Positions 23,329 to 31,576 of a stretch of DNA of 64,000 nt are shown here, in pieces; the stretch's first letter is position 1; each line of letters begins with the position of its first letter. Position numbers and translations under genes: made by a program. The stretch comes from RYN-230 sp963718305 (GTDB lineage Bacteria; Actinomycetota; Actinomycetes; Streptosporangiales; Streptosporangiaceae): contig CAVQZG010000010.1 in the NCBI GenBank assembly GCA_963718305.1, forward strand, positions 124,001 to 188,000, read 5' to 3'. The notes below the pieces were generated by a model, which had not been told where the DNA came from, made no database searches, and saw only the letters and a list, made by a program, of their open reading frames with translations.

Positions 23329-24705
23329 TCAGGGTCCGGCGGGCTGGTTCCCGGTGACCTCGGTGAGGCGCCGGGCCAGGAACGAGCGTTCGGCTTCGTT
23401 GGCGGTGAGTTCCAGGGCGGCCTGGTAGGCCTGGGCCGCCTCCTCCGCCCGGCCGAGCCGCCGCAGCAGGTCGGCTTTGGCGGCGGGCAGGTAGCGGTAG
23501 CCGGCCAGCCGGTCGTCACGTTCCAGTTCCGCGATCGCCACCAGGCCTGCCCCCGGCCCGTCCGCCATGGCCAGCGCGACCGCGCGGTTGAGCGCGACCA
23601 CGGGCGAGGTCCACGCCTGCGCGAGCAGGTCGTAAATACGCAGAATCTGCCGCCAGTCGGTCTCGTCGTAGGTCGGGGCCTGCGCGTGCAGGGCCGCGAT
23701 CGCGGCCTGCAGCGCGAACCGCCCGGGGCGGCCGCCGCGCAGCGCCGCACGGACCAGCGCGGTTCCCTCGTCGATGACCGGCCGGTCCCACTGCGAGCGG
23801 TCCTGTTCCTCCAGCAGCAGCAGCCGGCCGTCCGGCGCACACCGGGTCGCCCGCCGGGCGTCGGTCAGCAGGAGCAGCGCCAGCAACCCGCGGACCTCGG
23901 GCTCGTCCGGCATCAGCAGGCGCAGCATCCGGGCCAGGCCGAGCGCCCGTTCCACCAGGTCGTCCCGGACCAGGCGGTCGCCGCCGGGCGCGGTGTGGCC
24001 GGTGGTGTACAGCAGATGGACCACGGTCAGCACGGCGTCCAGCCGCTCCGGCAGCTCCGCCGCTCCCGGCACCCGGTAGGCGATGCGGGCGGCGGAAATC
24101 TTTTTCTTGGCCCGGGTGACCCGGGCCGCCATGGTCGGCTCGGGCACCAGGAACGCCTGCGCGATCTCCACCGTGGACAGCCCGCACACCAGCCGCAGCG
24201 TGAGCGCCACCTGCGCCTCCCGGGCCAGTGCCGGGTGGCAGCAGGTGAAGATCAGCCGCAGCCGGTCGTCGGGGATCATGCCGCCGCCCTCCCCCGCACC
24301 CGCCTGCTCACCTGGCCCGCGCGGCACTGGCTCATCCGGCTCGACCAGAAGCGGCAGCTTCCGGCGCAGGGTCGTGTCCCGGCGCAGCACGTCGATGGCG
24401 CGCCGCCGCGCCGCGGTGGTCAGCCAGGCGCCGGGATTGCGCGGGACGCCCTGCCGGGCCCAGGCTTCGAGCGCGGAGACGTAGGCGTCCTGCACGCATT
24501 CCTCGGCCACGTCGAGATCACCGGCGACGCGCGCCGTCGCGGCGAGCACGAAGGCCCACTCGCGACGGTGCGCGTCCGCCACGGCCCCGGCCACGGCCCC
24601 CGGCGTGGCCTGGGCCCCGGATCCGGCGGGGCAGCCCGTCGCAGCCTCCGGCCCGGCCCCCGGACGGGGGGAAGCAGGACGGCTGCCCCTGGTGGATCCG
24701 GTCAC
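23329..24705 (-). CDS. ECF sigma factor of the ECF42 type
   Basis: The 458-residue protein begins with a sigma-70 region 2 (AGDLDVAEECVQDAYVSALEAW, GAWLTTAARRRAIDVLRR), then a region-4-like helix-turn-helix (LRLVCGLSTVEIAQAFLVPEPTMAARVTRAKKKI). A long C-terminal helical domain follows (about 200 residues, VALNRAVALAMADGPGAGL, TPR-like). This extension, absent from ordinary ECF factors, marks the ECF42 group. That group is genetically linked to DGPF-domain proteins and controlled by its own C-terminal domain rather than an anti-sigma factor. The DGPF gene precedes it with a 4-bp overlap, matching the group's hallmark. Its signal is unknown. Confidence 0.92.
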   Translation of the reverse strand: MTGSTRGSRPASPRPGAGPEAATGCPAGSGAQATPGAVAGAVADAHRREWAFVLAATARVAGDLDVAEECVQDAYVSALEAWARQGVPRNPGAWLTTAARRRAIDVLRRDTTLRRKLPLLVEPDEPVPRGPGEQAGAGEGGGMIPDDRLRLIFTCCHPALAREAQVALTLRLVCGLSTVEIAQAFLVPEPTMAARVTRAKKKISAARIAYRVPGAAELPERLDAVLTVVHLLYTTGHTAPGGDRLVRDDLVERALGLARMLRLLMPDEPEVRGLLALLLLTDARRATRCAPDGRLLLLEEQDRSQWDRPVIDEGTALVRAALRGGRPGRFALQAAIAALHAQAPTYDETDWRQILRIYDLLAQAWTSPVVALNRAVALAMADGPGAGLVAIAELERDDRLAGYRYLPAAKADLLRRLGRAEEAAQAYQAALELTANEAERSFLARRLTEVTGNQPAGP

Positions 24706-25049
24706 ATGCCGTCGAAGACCATGATCGGCCGGACCTCGACGCCGCCGAAGCGCGCCGGGCAGAGCTTGCCGATCTCGAGCGCGTGATCCAGGTCGCGCGC
24801 CTCGACCAGGTAGTAGCCGCCCAGGGCCTCCTTGGTCTCGGCGAACGGGCCATCGGTCACCACGTCACCCCGGATGGAGGTGGCGGTCATGGTGGGCTGC
24901 AGGGCCCGGCCCGAGACAATCGACCCGCCGGTCTCCTCGACCTGCTTGGCGAACCGGTTGTGCGCGTCCATCACCTGCTGCAGGACCTCCGGCGACGCGG
25001 TGGCGTAGGCGCTCTCGTCTTCGTTGATGAGGATCAGGTACTCAGCCAT
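24702..25049 (-). CDS. YCII-related DGPF-domain protein
   Basis: The 115-residue protein has the ferredoxin-like YCII fold with the namesake motif VTDGPFAETKEALGGYYLVEA (near residues 65-85) and EYLILINEDE at the N terminus. DGPF proteins accompany ECF42 sigma factors and are often among their targets. Their biochemical role is unsettled. GAAGGAGA stands before the ATG at 25049. The 223-bp gap to rpe (25050-25272) holds no further gene. Confidence 0.92.
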   Translation of the reverse strand: MAEYLILINEDESAYATASPEVLQQVMDAHNRFAKQVEETGGSIVSGRALQPTMTATSIRGDVVTDGPFAETKEALGGYYLVEARDLDHALEIGKLCPARFGGVEVRPIMVFDGM

Positions 25050-25272
25050 AACGGCATCTCCTTCAGGTTCTCGTCTCGTCCGTCACCAGTCCGACGAACG
25101 GCCCCCGCGATATCGACAGCCTGCGCGCGAGTTCTTCTGTTGATTATGAGTGACGGCCGGTCAACGGTCAGCAGTCACGGCCGGTCCCCGGCCGCCCGAC
25201 CTCACCATCGTGACGCCCGCGGCCACCGCCACGCTAGCCAGCCAGGCTGGCCAGCAGGCCCGAGCCGGACGG

Positions 25273-25956
25273 TCAGCAGGACCAGGGGGCGCGCGCGGTG
25301 GCCTGCTCGGCCTGGGCCCGCAGGGCCTGGACCGCGGCGGCCGGGTCGTCGGCGTCATACACCGCCGAGCCCGCCACGAAGACGTCCGCACCCGCCTCGG
25401 CGCAGCGCTCGATGGTTTTCTCGCTCACCCCGCCGTCCACCTGGAGCCACACCGCCCCGCCGTGCCGGGTCACCAGGTCACGGGCCCGGCGGAGCTTAGG
25501 CAGCACCAGGTCGAGGAAGGGCTGGCCGCCGAATCCGGGCTCGACGGTCATCAGCAGCATCATGTCGATCTCGGGCAGCAGATCGGCGTAGGGCTCGACC
25601 GGGGTCGCCGGGTTGATCGCGAGGCCCGCCCGGGACCCGGCGGATCTGATCATCCGGAGAGTGCGCACCGGCGAGGTGGCCGCCTCAGCGTGGATGGTGA
25701 CGTTCCGCGCGCCAGCCTCCGCGTAGGCCGGTGCCCAGCGGTCGGGTTCGGTGATCATCAGATGACAGTCGAGTGGCAGGCCAGCGTGCTTGAGCAGCGC
25801 CTCGACCACCGGCAGCCCGAGGGTGAGGTTGGGCACGAAGTGGTTGTCCATCACGTCAACGTGCAGCCAGTCGGCCACGCCGGTGACCGCGGCCGCTTCG
25901 TCCGCGAGCCGGGCGAAGTCAGCGGACAGGATGCTGGGTGCCATCTGGACGGCCAT
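25273..25956 (-). CDS. rpe: Ribulose-phosphate 3-epimerase
   Basis: Rpe interconverts ribulose-5-phosphate and xylulose-5-phosphate. The 227-residue TIM barrel has APSILSADF, LHVDVMDNHFVPNLTLG, LDCHLMI, MTVEPGFGGQ, VDGGVSEKTI and VAGSAVYDADD, covering the metal and phosphate sites. ATG 25956 is chosen from the family N terminus; the open frame upstream has no similarity. In related actinomycetes rpe follows rsmB; here a DUF2786 gene on the other strand lies between them. Confidence 0.95.
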   Translation of the reverse strand: MAVQMAPSILSADFARLADEAAAVTGVADWLHVDVMDNHFVPNLTLGLPVVEALLKHAGLPLDCHLMITEPDRWAPAYAEAGARNVTIHAEAATSPVRTLRMIRSAGSRAGLAINPATPVEPYADLLPEIDMMLLMTVEPGFGGQPFLDLVLPKLRRARDLVTRHGGAVWLQVDGGVSEKTIERCAEAGADVFVAGSAVYDADDPAAAVQALRAQAEQATARAPWSC

Positions 25957-26157
25957 GGGGCCGAGTGTAGGACCCGGTGCCGCATCCCCGTGGGTGGGCT
26001 CCGGGGTGAGTCTGCCGCCCCCCGCCCGGGGCTGGGTGATCCGGGCCGGGCCGGTAGTAGGGTGCGGCGGGGGACAGCACCCCGGCAAACTGTCGCAGCG
26101 TCCGGATACGGTTCGATTCTGCATTCGATATCGCGTTCCGGACAGGAGGCTACTTTC

Positions 26158-26988
26158 GTGAATCCTCAGGGAGCAAGCACCGGCGCAGCAGGCCCGGCCC
26201 CAGCGGGCCCGGGCCCGGCAGGCCCGGGCTCAGGCGGGCGCCCGGCCACCGGATCTGAGGCCGCCGCCGCCCTCCTGGATCGGGTGCGCAAGCTGCTGAC
26301 CAAGGCGGAATCCGACGGCGTGACCCCCGCCGAGGCGCAGGCCCTGACGGCCAAGGCGGCCGAGCTGATGGCCAAGTACGGCATCGACCGGGCGCTGCTG
26401 GCCGCCCGCCGGCCGGAGACCGATCACCCCGCCGACCGGAAGGTGGACATCGACAACCCGTGGGCCCGGGTGCAGGCCCACCTGCTCTGCGGCCTGGCTG
26501 CCGCGCTGCGGTGCCAGTGCGTGCTGCTCCCCCGCACCGGCCCGGGGACGCGCATCCACATCTTCGGGTTCGCCTCGGATATCGAGCGCACCGACGTGCT
26601 CTACACGTCCCTGCTGCTGCAGATGTGGCAGGGCCTGGGCGCCGCCCAGATCCCCAGCTGGAGCCGCAGCCCGCGTGCGTGGCGGCGCAGCTGGCTGCTC
26701 GGCTTCATCTCGGCCGTGGTGTCCCGGGTGCGGGCCGCCGAGCAGGACGCCACGACCAGGGCCACCTCCCCCGCCGCCACGGAAGGCGAGCGGATGACGC
26801 TGGTCCTGGCCGACCGGCGGCAGGTCATCATGCGGAACATCGAGCACGCCTACCCGGTCACGCGCAAGACGCAGATGACCTACTCCGGCTCGGGCTACGG
26901 GGCCGGGTACACCGAAGGTCAGCGGGCGGACATCGGCGCGAGCCGGCTGCGCCGGCGAGCCGGGCGCTCGCTCACCAGTGCCAGCTGA
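26158..26988 (+). CDS. DUF2786 domain protein of unknown function
   Basis: The 276-residue protein starts with a Gly/Pro/Ala tail. A DUF2786 segment follows at about residues 40-82 (LLDRVRKLLTKAES, TPAEAQALTAKAAELMAKYGID). The rest resembles the C-terminal region common in phage-like and actinobacterial DUF2786 proteins (WARVQAHLLCGLAAALRC, FGFASDIERTDVLYTSLLLQM, SWRRSWLLGF-type, GYGAGYTEGQRADIG). AGGAGG at 26144-26149 sets GTG 26158. No enzymatic residues are recognised. It stands on the opposite strand to the housekeeping run. Confidence 0.85.
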   Translation: MNPQGASTGAAGPAPAGPGPAGPGSGGRPATGSEAAAALLDRVRKLLTKAESDGVTPAEAQALTAKAAELMAKYGIDRALLAARRPETDHPADRKVDIDNPWARVQAHLLCGLAAALRCQCVLLPRTGPGTRIHIFGFASDIERTDVLYTSLLLQMWQGLGAAQIPSWSRSPRAWRRSWLLGFISAVVSRVRAAEQDATTRATSPAATEGERMTLVLADRRQVIMRNIEHAYPVTRKTQMTYSGSGYGAGYTEGQRADIGASRLRRRAGRSLTSAS

Positions 26989-27022
26989 CCCGGTGCCAGC
27001 TGACCCGGTGCCAGCTAGCCCG
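26978..27022. repeat. 15-bp tandem repeat
   Basis: Three copies of gtgccagctgacccg (last one with a C-to-A-type change to tagcccg) begin at 26978, 26993 and 27008. The stop of the DUF2786 gene lies in the first copy and the end of rsmB follows immediately. Confidence 0.85.
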
Positions 27023-27027
27023 GTGGT

Positions 27028-28572
27028 CTAGCCGGGGCCGCCGTCAGCGCGGCGGCGCAGCAGGGCCAGGAAGATCGCGTCGGTGCCGTGCCGGTGCGGC
27101 CAGAACTGGGCGTACCGGCCATCAGGTTCCGGGCAGCGCAGCCCCGGCACCTCAGCCAGGATGGCGGGCGCGTCGAGGACCTCGATGTCGTCCCGGCCGC
27201 GGAGCACATCCGCCAGCACGTCCCGGGTCTCGGCCCGGTGCGGGGAGCAGGTGACGTAGCCGACCACGCCGCCCGGCCGGGCCGCGTCCAGCGCGCTGCG
27301 GAGCAGGCTGCGCTGCAGCCCGCCCAGGCCTGTGACGTCCTCCGCCGACCGGCGCCAGCGGGCCTCCGGGCGGCGGCGCAAGGCCCCGATCCCGGAGCAC
27401 GGGACGTCGGCCAGCACCCGGTCGAACGCCCCCGCACGCCAGGCGGGCGCGGTCGCATCGACCGCGGCGGCGGACGCCGCGCCGGTGACCGCCACCGCGT
27501 CGCGGGCCAGCCGGGCCCGGTGCGGGCGGGCGTCCGTGGCCAGCACGTGTGCCCCGCGTTGCGCCGCCAGCCCGGCCAGCAGCCGGGCCTTACCGCCCGG
27601 GCCGGCGCACATGTCCAGCCAGCGGCTGTCCCGGCCGGCCAGCTCCGCTGGGCCAGTCAGCTCCGCCCGGGCGACGGCGATCGCGGCAAGCTGGCTGGCT
27701 TCGTCCTGGACGGCCGCGCGCCGGGCACTGACCGCCTCGATCGCGCCCGGGTCCCCACCCGCCAGGTACGCGCCAAAGGGCGACCAGGCGGCCGGTTCAG
27801 CGCCGGCCGCCACGAGCTCCCCGGGATCGGCCAGCCCGGGCACCACGCACAGGGTGACCCGGGGCCGCGTCCCGTCGGCCGCGAGGGCTGCCTCGGTCTC
27901 GGCCAGGGCGCCGCCGGTGTCCTCGCCCAGCGCGTCCGCCACCACCTGGACCATCCACCGGGGGTGGCTGTACCGGACCGCCAGATGCCCGAGCGGATCG
28001 GTGTCGCGGCGCGGGGCCGCGACCCCGATCCAGGTTTCCAGGTCCCGGGTGGCCACCCGGCGGAGCACCGCGTTGACGAAGCCGGCCGAGCGCTGCCCGG
28101 CCAGGTCACGCGCGAGGTCCACGGACGTCGCGACGGCCGCGTGCGGGCGCACCCGGGTGGCCAGCAACTGGTGGGTGCCGAGCCGGAGTACCTCGCGCAG
28201 CGGCGGGTCCACCCGGTCGAGCCCCCGGTCGCTGCACAGGCCGAGGATGGCGTCGTAGCTGCCCCGGCCGCGGAGCGTCCCGTAGGTCAGCTCGGTGGCC
28301 AGCGCGGCGTCACGGCCCGTCAGCCCGCGCTCGGCGAGCATCGCCGGCAGCAGCAGGTTGGCGTAGGCGTCCCGCTGCTCGACGGCGATGAGCACGTCGT
28401 AGGCGAGCCTGCGGACCGGGTCGGCGCGCCGCCCCCGGCCGCCGCCGGGACCGCCACCGCGGGAGGCGCCCTCGCGTGGGGTGCGGCCTCCAGGGGTGCT
28501 GCCGCGAGGGCCGCCGGCGCGGGTGTCTGCGCCGCCGGGAGCCGCCCGCGGCCTGCGGATGGGTGCAGTCAT
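27028..28572 (-). CDS. rsmB: 16S rRNA (cytosine-967-C5)-methyltransferase
   Basis: RsmB methylates C967 of 16S rRNA. The 514-residue protein begins with ~50 low-complexity Arg/Gly residues. A NusB-like RNA-binding domain follows (VRRLAYDVLIAVEQRDAYANLLL, ELTYGTLRGRGSYD). The SAM methyltransferase shows LDMCAGPGGKARLLAGLAA, DVPCSGIGALRRRPEARWRR and VTCSPHRAETRDVL, which carry the two catalytic cysteines of m5C enzymes. It lies 15 bp after fmt in the same direction. Confidence 0.95.
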   Translation of the reverse strand: MTAPIRRPRAAPGGADTRAGGPRGSTPGGRTPREGASRGGGPGGGRGRRADPVRRLAYDVLIAVEQRDAYANLLLPAMLAERGLTGRDAALATELTYGTLRGRGSYDAILGLCSDRGLDRVDPPLREVLRLGTHQLLATRVRPHAAVATSVDLARDLAGQRSAGFVNAVLRRVATRDLETWIGVAAPRRDTDPLGHLAVRYSHPRWMVQVVADALGEDTGGALAETEAALAADGTRPRVTLCVVPGLADPGELVAAGAEPAAWSPFGAYLAGGDPGAIEAVSARRAAVQDEASQLAAIAVARAELTGPAELAGRDSRWLDMCAGPGGKARLLAGLAAQRGAHVLATDARPHRARLARDAVAVTGAASAAAVDATAPAWRAGAFDRVLADVPCSGIGALRRRPEARWRRSAEDVTGLGGLQRSLLRSALDAARPGGVVGYVTCSPHRAETRDVLADVLRGRDDIEVLDAPAILAEVPGLRCPEPDGRYAQFWPHRHGTDAIFLALLRRRADGGPG

Positions 28573-28587
28573 CTCAGCTCAGCACCC

Positions 28588-29523
28588 TCAGTCCAGCATC
28601 GCGGAGTCTTGGCGGAGCCCGCGGGCCCAGTCGGCGGCCCGCATCCGCCGTTTGCCGGGCGGCTGGATGTCCCCCAGCCCGACCGGCGTGGTCGCGGTGC
28701 CGGCCAGGACCGCGGACCGCAGGATCCGCACCTCACCCGGGGCGAGCGGGCGGCCGGCGTCCGCGCCATCCGGGGCCGGGTCAACCGGCCACAGCTTGAG
28801 CCGCGCCTCCCCCAGCCTGGTCCAGGCCCCCGGGCCCGGGGTGCAGGACCGGATCTGGCGGTCCACCGCGGTGGCCGGCTGGTCCCAGCGCACCCGGGCA
28901 TCCTCGGCGGTGATCTTAGGGGCGAGGCTCACTCCCTCAGCGGGCTGGGGCCGCGCCTCGAGCTGGCCGGACTCGATCCCGTCGAGAGTGGCCACCAGCA
29001 GTTCGGCGCCGGAGACCGCCAGCCTCCCGAGCAGGTCGCCCGCGGTGTCATCGGGCCGGATCGGCTCGGTCACGACACCGAAGACCGGGCCCGCGTCCAG
29101 CTCCTTGACCAGCCGGAAGGTGGTCGCGCCGGTGATGTCGTCTCCATGCAGGATGGCGTGCTGCACCGGGGCCGCACCGCGCCAGGCCGGCAGCAGCGAG
29201 AAGTGCAGGTTCACCCAGCCCTGGGCGGGGATGTCCAGCACGGCCTGCGGGATGAGCGCCCCGTAGGCCGTCACCGGGGCGCAGTCCGGGGCGATCTGCC
29301 GGAGCCGGTCAATGAACTCCGGCTCCCGGGGCCGGGCCGGCCTGAGCACCTCGATACCGGCCTCAGCGGCCCGCTCCGCCACCGGGCTCGCCGCGTGATG
29401 CAGCCCCCGGCCCGCGGGCGCGTCGGGCCGGGTGACCACCGCCGCCACCTCGTGCCGGGACTTCAGCAGTGCGTCGAGCGCGGGCACCGCGGCCTCCGGG
29501 GTCCCAGCGAACACCAATCGCAT
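28588..29523 (-). CDS. fmt: Methionyl-tRNA formyltransferase
   Basis: Fmt formylates the initiator Met-tRNA. The 311-residue enzyme has MRLVFAGTPEAAVPALDALL, the folate-binding and catalytic block VNLHFSLLPAWRGAAPVQHAILHGDDITG (Asn, His and Asp in place), and a C-terminal OB-like domain (CTPGPGAWTRLGEARLKL). It is 8 bp downstream of def, so formylation and deformylation are co-expressed. Confidence 0.96.
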   Translation of the reverse strand: MRLVFAGTPEAAVPALDALLKSRHEVAAVVTRPDAPAGRGLHHAASPVAERAAEAGIEVLRPARPREPEFIDRLRQIAPDCAPVTAYGALIPQAVLDIPAQGWVNLHFSLLPAWRGAAPVQHAILHGDDITGATTFRLVKELDAGPVFGVVTEPIRPDDTAGDLLGRLAVSGAELLVATLDGIESGQLEARPQPAEGVSLAPKITAEDARVRWDQPATAVDRQIRSCTPGPGAWTRLGEARLKLWPVDPAPDGADAGRPLAPGEVRILRSAVLAGTATTPVGLGDIQPPGKRRMRAADWARGLRQDSAMLD

Positions 29524-29531
29524 CAGGGAAC

Positions 29532-30107
29532 CTAGCGCGCCTGTCCGCCGGTCGCGTGCGGCGAGGCCCGGATCTCCGGCACGGGCTCACCCCACCATTC
29601 CGCCTCGCGGATGGCCCGCATGGCCAGCTTGCGCTGCTGCGGGTCGAGCCGGTCGATGAACAGCACGCCGTCCAGATGGTCGGTCTCGTGCTGCACGCAC
29701 CGGGCCAGCTGGCCGGTGCCCTCGACGGTGACCGGGTCGCCGTACATGTTGAAGCCCTTGGCGACCGCCCCGAACGCGCGCTGGGTCGGGAAGGCCAGGC
29801 CGGGAAACGACAGGCAGCCCTCGTCGTCGGTTTCGGTGTCGGCCGACAGATCCAGCGAGGGGTTGATCAGGTGCCCGAGCTCGTCGTCCACGAAGTAGGT
29901 GAAGACCCGCAGGCCGACCCCGATCTGGGGCGCGGCCAGGCCGAGACCGGGCGCCTCCAGCATCGTGTCGGCGAGGTCCTTGACCAGCTTGCGCAGCTCG
30001 GCATCGAAGTCGCGGACCGGCTCGGCCGGGGTGCGCAATACCGGGTCGCCGAAGATGCGGATCGGCTTGACGCTGATGGCGCACCATCCTTCCGTCTGGA
30101 CGCTCAC
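29532..30107 (-). CDS. def: Peptide deformylase
   Basis: Def removes the N-formyl group from nascent proteins. The 191-residue enzyme has all three motifs: GLGLAAPQIG, EGCLSFPG and the metal site QHETDHLDG. The GTG at 30107 has only a weak ribosome-binding site, and the family domain begins ~14 residues later (VKPIRIFGDPVLR), so the precise start is uncertain. Confidence 0.95.
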   Translation of the reverse strand: MSVQTEGWCAISVKPIRIFGDPVLRTPAEPVRDFDAELRKLVKDLADTMLEAPGLGLAAPQIGVGLRVFTYFVDDELGHLINPSLDLSADTETDDEGCLSFPGLAFPTQRAFGAVAKGFNMYGDPVTVEGTGQLARCVQHETDHLDGVLFIDRLDPQQRKLAMRAIREAEWWGEPVPEIRASPHATGGQAR

Positions 30108-30142
30108 CGGGGCCGGTCACCGGGAGCGTTAACCCACCAAGT

Positions 30143-31546
30143 CTATGAACTGCCGGAGCCCGAACTGGCCGAGACCGAGCGGGCCTTGAACGCGGCCTTC
30201 CGGGCCGCCCGCGACACCCCGGGATCGGGGTGGTGATCACTAAGGGCGGTCAGCAGGTCGGTTACCCCAGGATGCCGTACCCGCCACAGTCCGGCCACCA
30301 GCTCCGCCTGCGCGTCCGGGGGCACGTCGGGCAGCAGCTCGGCCACGACGTCCTGCGGGTCCGCCTCCTCCAGCAGCCCGGCACCCAGGTCGACCAGCAG
30401 CCAGGCCCGGTCCTCCCGGTCCAGCTCGGCGTCCTCGCCGTGCTCGTGCAGCCAGACCGCCGCGTGGGCGCGGAGCACCGGATCGGCCAGCGCTTCCCGG
30501 ACCGCGACCACGGCATCCGCGCCGATCCGGTCGAGCACCGCGAAGCCCGCGCCGCGCAGGCCGGGGGATCCCTGGCTGGCCGCGCTGATCAGCTCTACCG
30601 CGGCCTGCCGGGGGGTCCGCCCCCCGAGCCAGCTGGCGATCTCCGCTTCCCCGTCCTCGACGTCGCAGTTGGCCAGCGTGGCGAGCAGGGCGGTGGCGTC
30701 ACCGCGCGCACCGCCGCCGACGACCGGGACATGCCACCCCTGGGCCCGCAGCCGCCGGTGCACGCCCCACACGCCCAGCGGGGACAGGGTGACGGTCAGG
30801 GCGCCGCCGTCCTCGTCCACGCCTGGCTCATCCGCCCCCAGCTCCACCACGCCCAGATCGGCCAGCATCTCCAGGGCCACGGACAGGGCCGCGCTCTCGT
30901 CCTGCAGCACGCCGCGGTCCGGAGGCAGCTCACCCTCCGGCCCGGACTCAGCGCCGCGCGCTCCGCGGCGCCGGGTGTCCGCCGCGGCCAGGTACGCGTC
31001 GAAGAGGGCGTCCATCCGCACCGGGCCACCCACGGTGTAGAGGGCGGTCGCCATCCCGTCCAGGTCCTCGGCCTCCAGCATGGCCGTGAGGGCCGCGTCC
31101 CAGACCGCCAGCACGTCATCGGCGTTCCCCGACGCGAGCACGTCGAGCCGGTCTCCCGCGTCCGCGCGGTTGTCCCGTTGCTGACCGGGCCCGTCCTGAC
31201 TAGTCCGGAGCACCAGCATGCCGGCGGCGACCGCGACCCGCCAGGCCGCGTCGAACTCGGCCGGGATCAGCTCCAGGTGCGCAGCGGCCGCCACGGCGTC
31301 GCTGCGGCGCAGCCGCCCGGCCTTGGTCAGCGACCGGCCCGGCCCGATCCACCTGGCCACATCGCGGGCAGCCCGGAGCAGCGGGGCGACCCGGGCCGCC
31401 GCGGCCAGCTCTTCGCGGGGCGCCAGGCGCACCGTGGGAAGCCGGGGCGGACCGCCGGTGTCCGACCCACCCTGCGCGTTCCCGTTTGCGTTCCCGCGCG
31501 GACCCGGCGTGGTCCGCGACGGCGTACTCCGTCGTGAGGTGGCCAC
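30143..31546 (-). CDS. Conserved-type hypothetical protein between priA and def
   Basis: The 467-residue soluble protein is not recognised. Residues 1-45 are Ser/Pro/Gly-rich. The middle is helical and acidic (about 45-300), including VVELGADEPGVDEDGG and a possible winged-helix-like SPLGVWGVHRRLRAQG. The C-terminal third (about 320-450) has alanine-rich helical pairs resembling HEAT-like repeats (AAVELISAASQGSPGLRGAGF, ADAVVAVREALADPVLRAHAAVWL). No signal peptide, membrane segment or catalytic motif is visible. Its place in the priA-def-fmt run, with ~30-bp gaps, suggests co-transcription. Confidence 0.8.
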   Translation of the reverse strand: MATSRRSTPSRTTPGPRGNANGNAQGGSDTGGPPRLPTVRLAPREELAAAARVAPLLRAARDVARWIGPGRSLTKAGRLRRSDAVAAAAHLELIPAEFDAAWRVAVAAGMLVLRTSQDGPGQQRDNRADAGDRLDVLASGNADDVLAVWDAALTAMLEAEDLDGMATALYTVGGPVRMDALFDAYLAAADTRRRGARGAESGPEGELPPDRGVLQDESAALSVALEMLADLGVVELGADEPGVDEDGGALTVTLSPLGVWGVHRRLRAQGWHVPVVGGGARGDATALLATLANCDVEDGEAEIASWLGGRTPRQAAVELISAASQGSPGLRGAGFAVLDRIGADAVVAVREALADPVLRAHAAVWLHEHGEDAELDREDRAWLLVDLGAGLLEEADPQDVVAELLPDVPPDAQAELVAGLWRVRHPGVTDLLTALSDHHPDPGVSRAARKAAFKARSVSASSGSGSS

Positions 31547-31576
31547 CCCAGCACCCTATGGCCTCCCCGGGGGAAC

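Noticed and set aside
25150..26157. Rightward open frame extending the DUF2786 gene upstream by 336 codons
   Set aside because: It is antisense to rpe, lacks similarity, and a clear AGGAGG site places the start at 26158.
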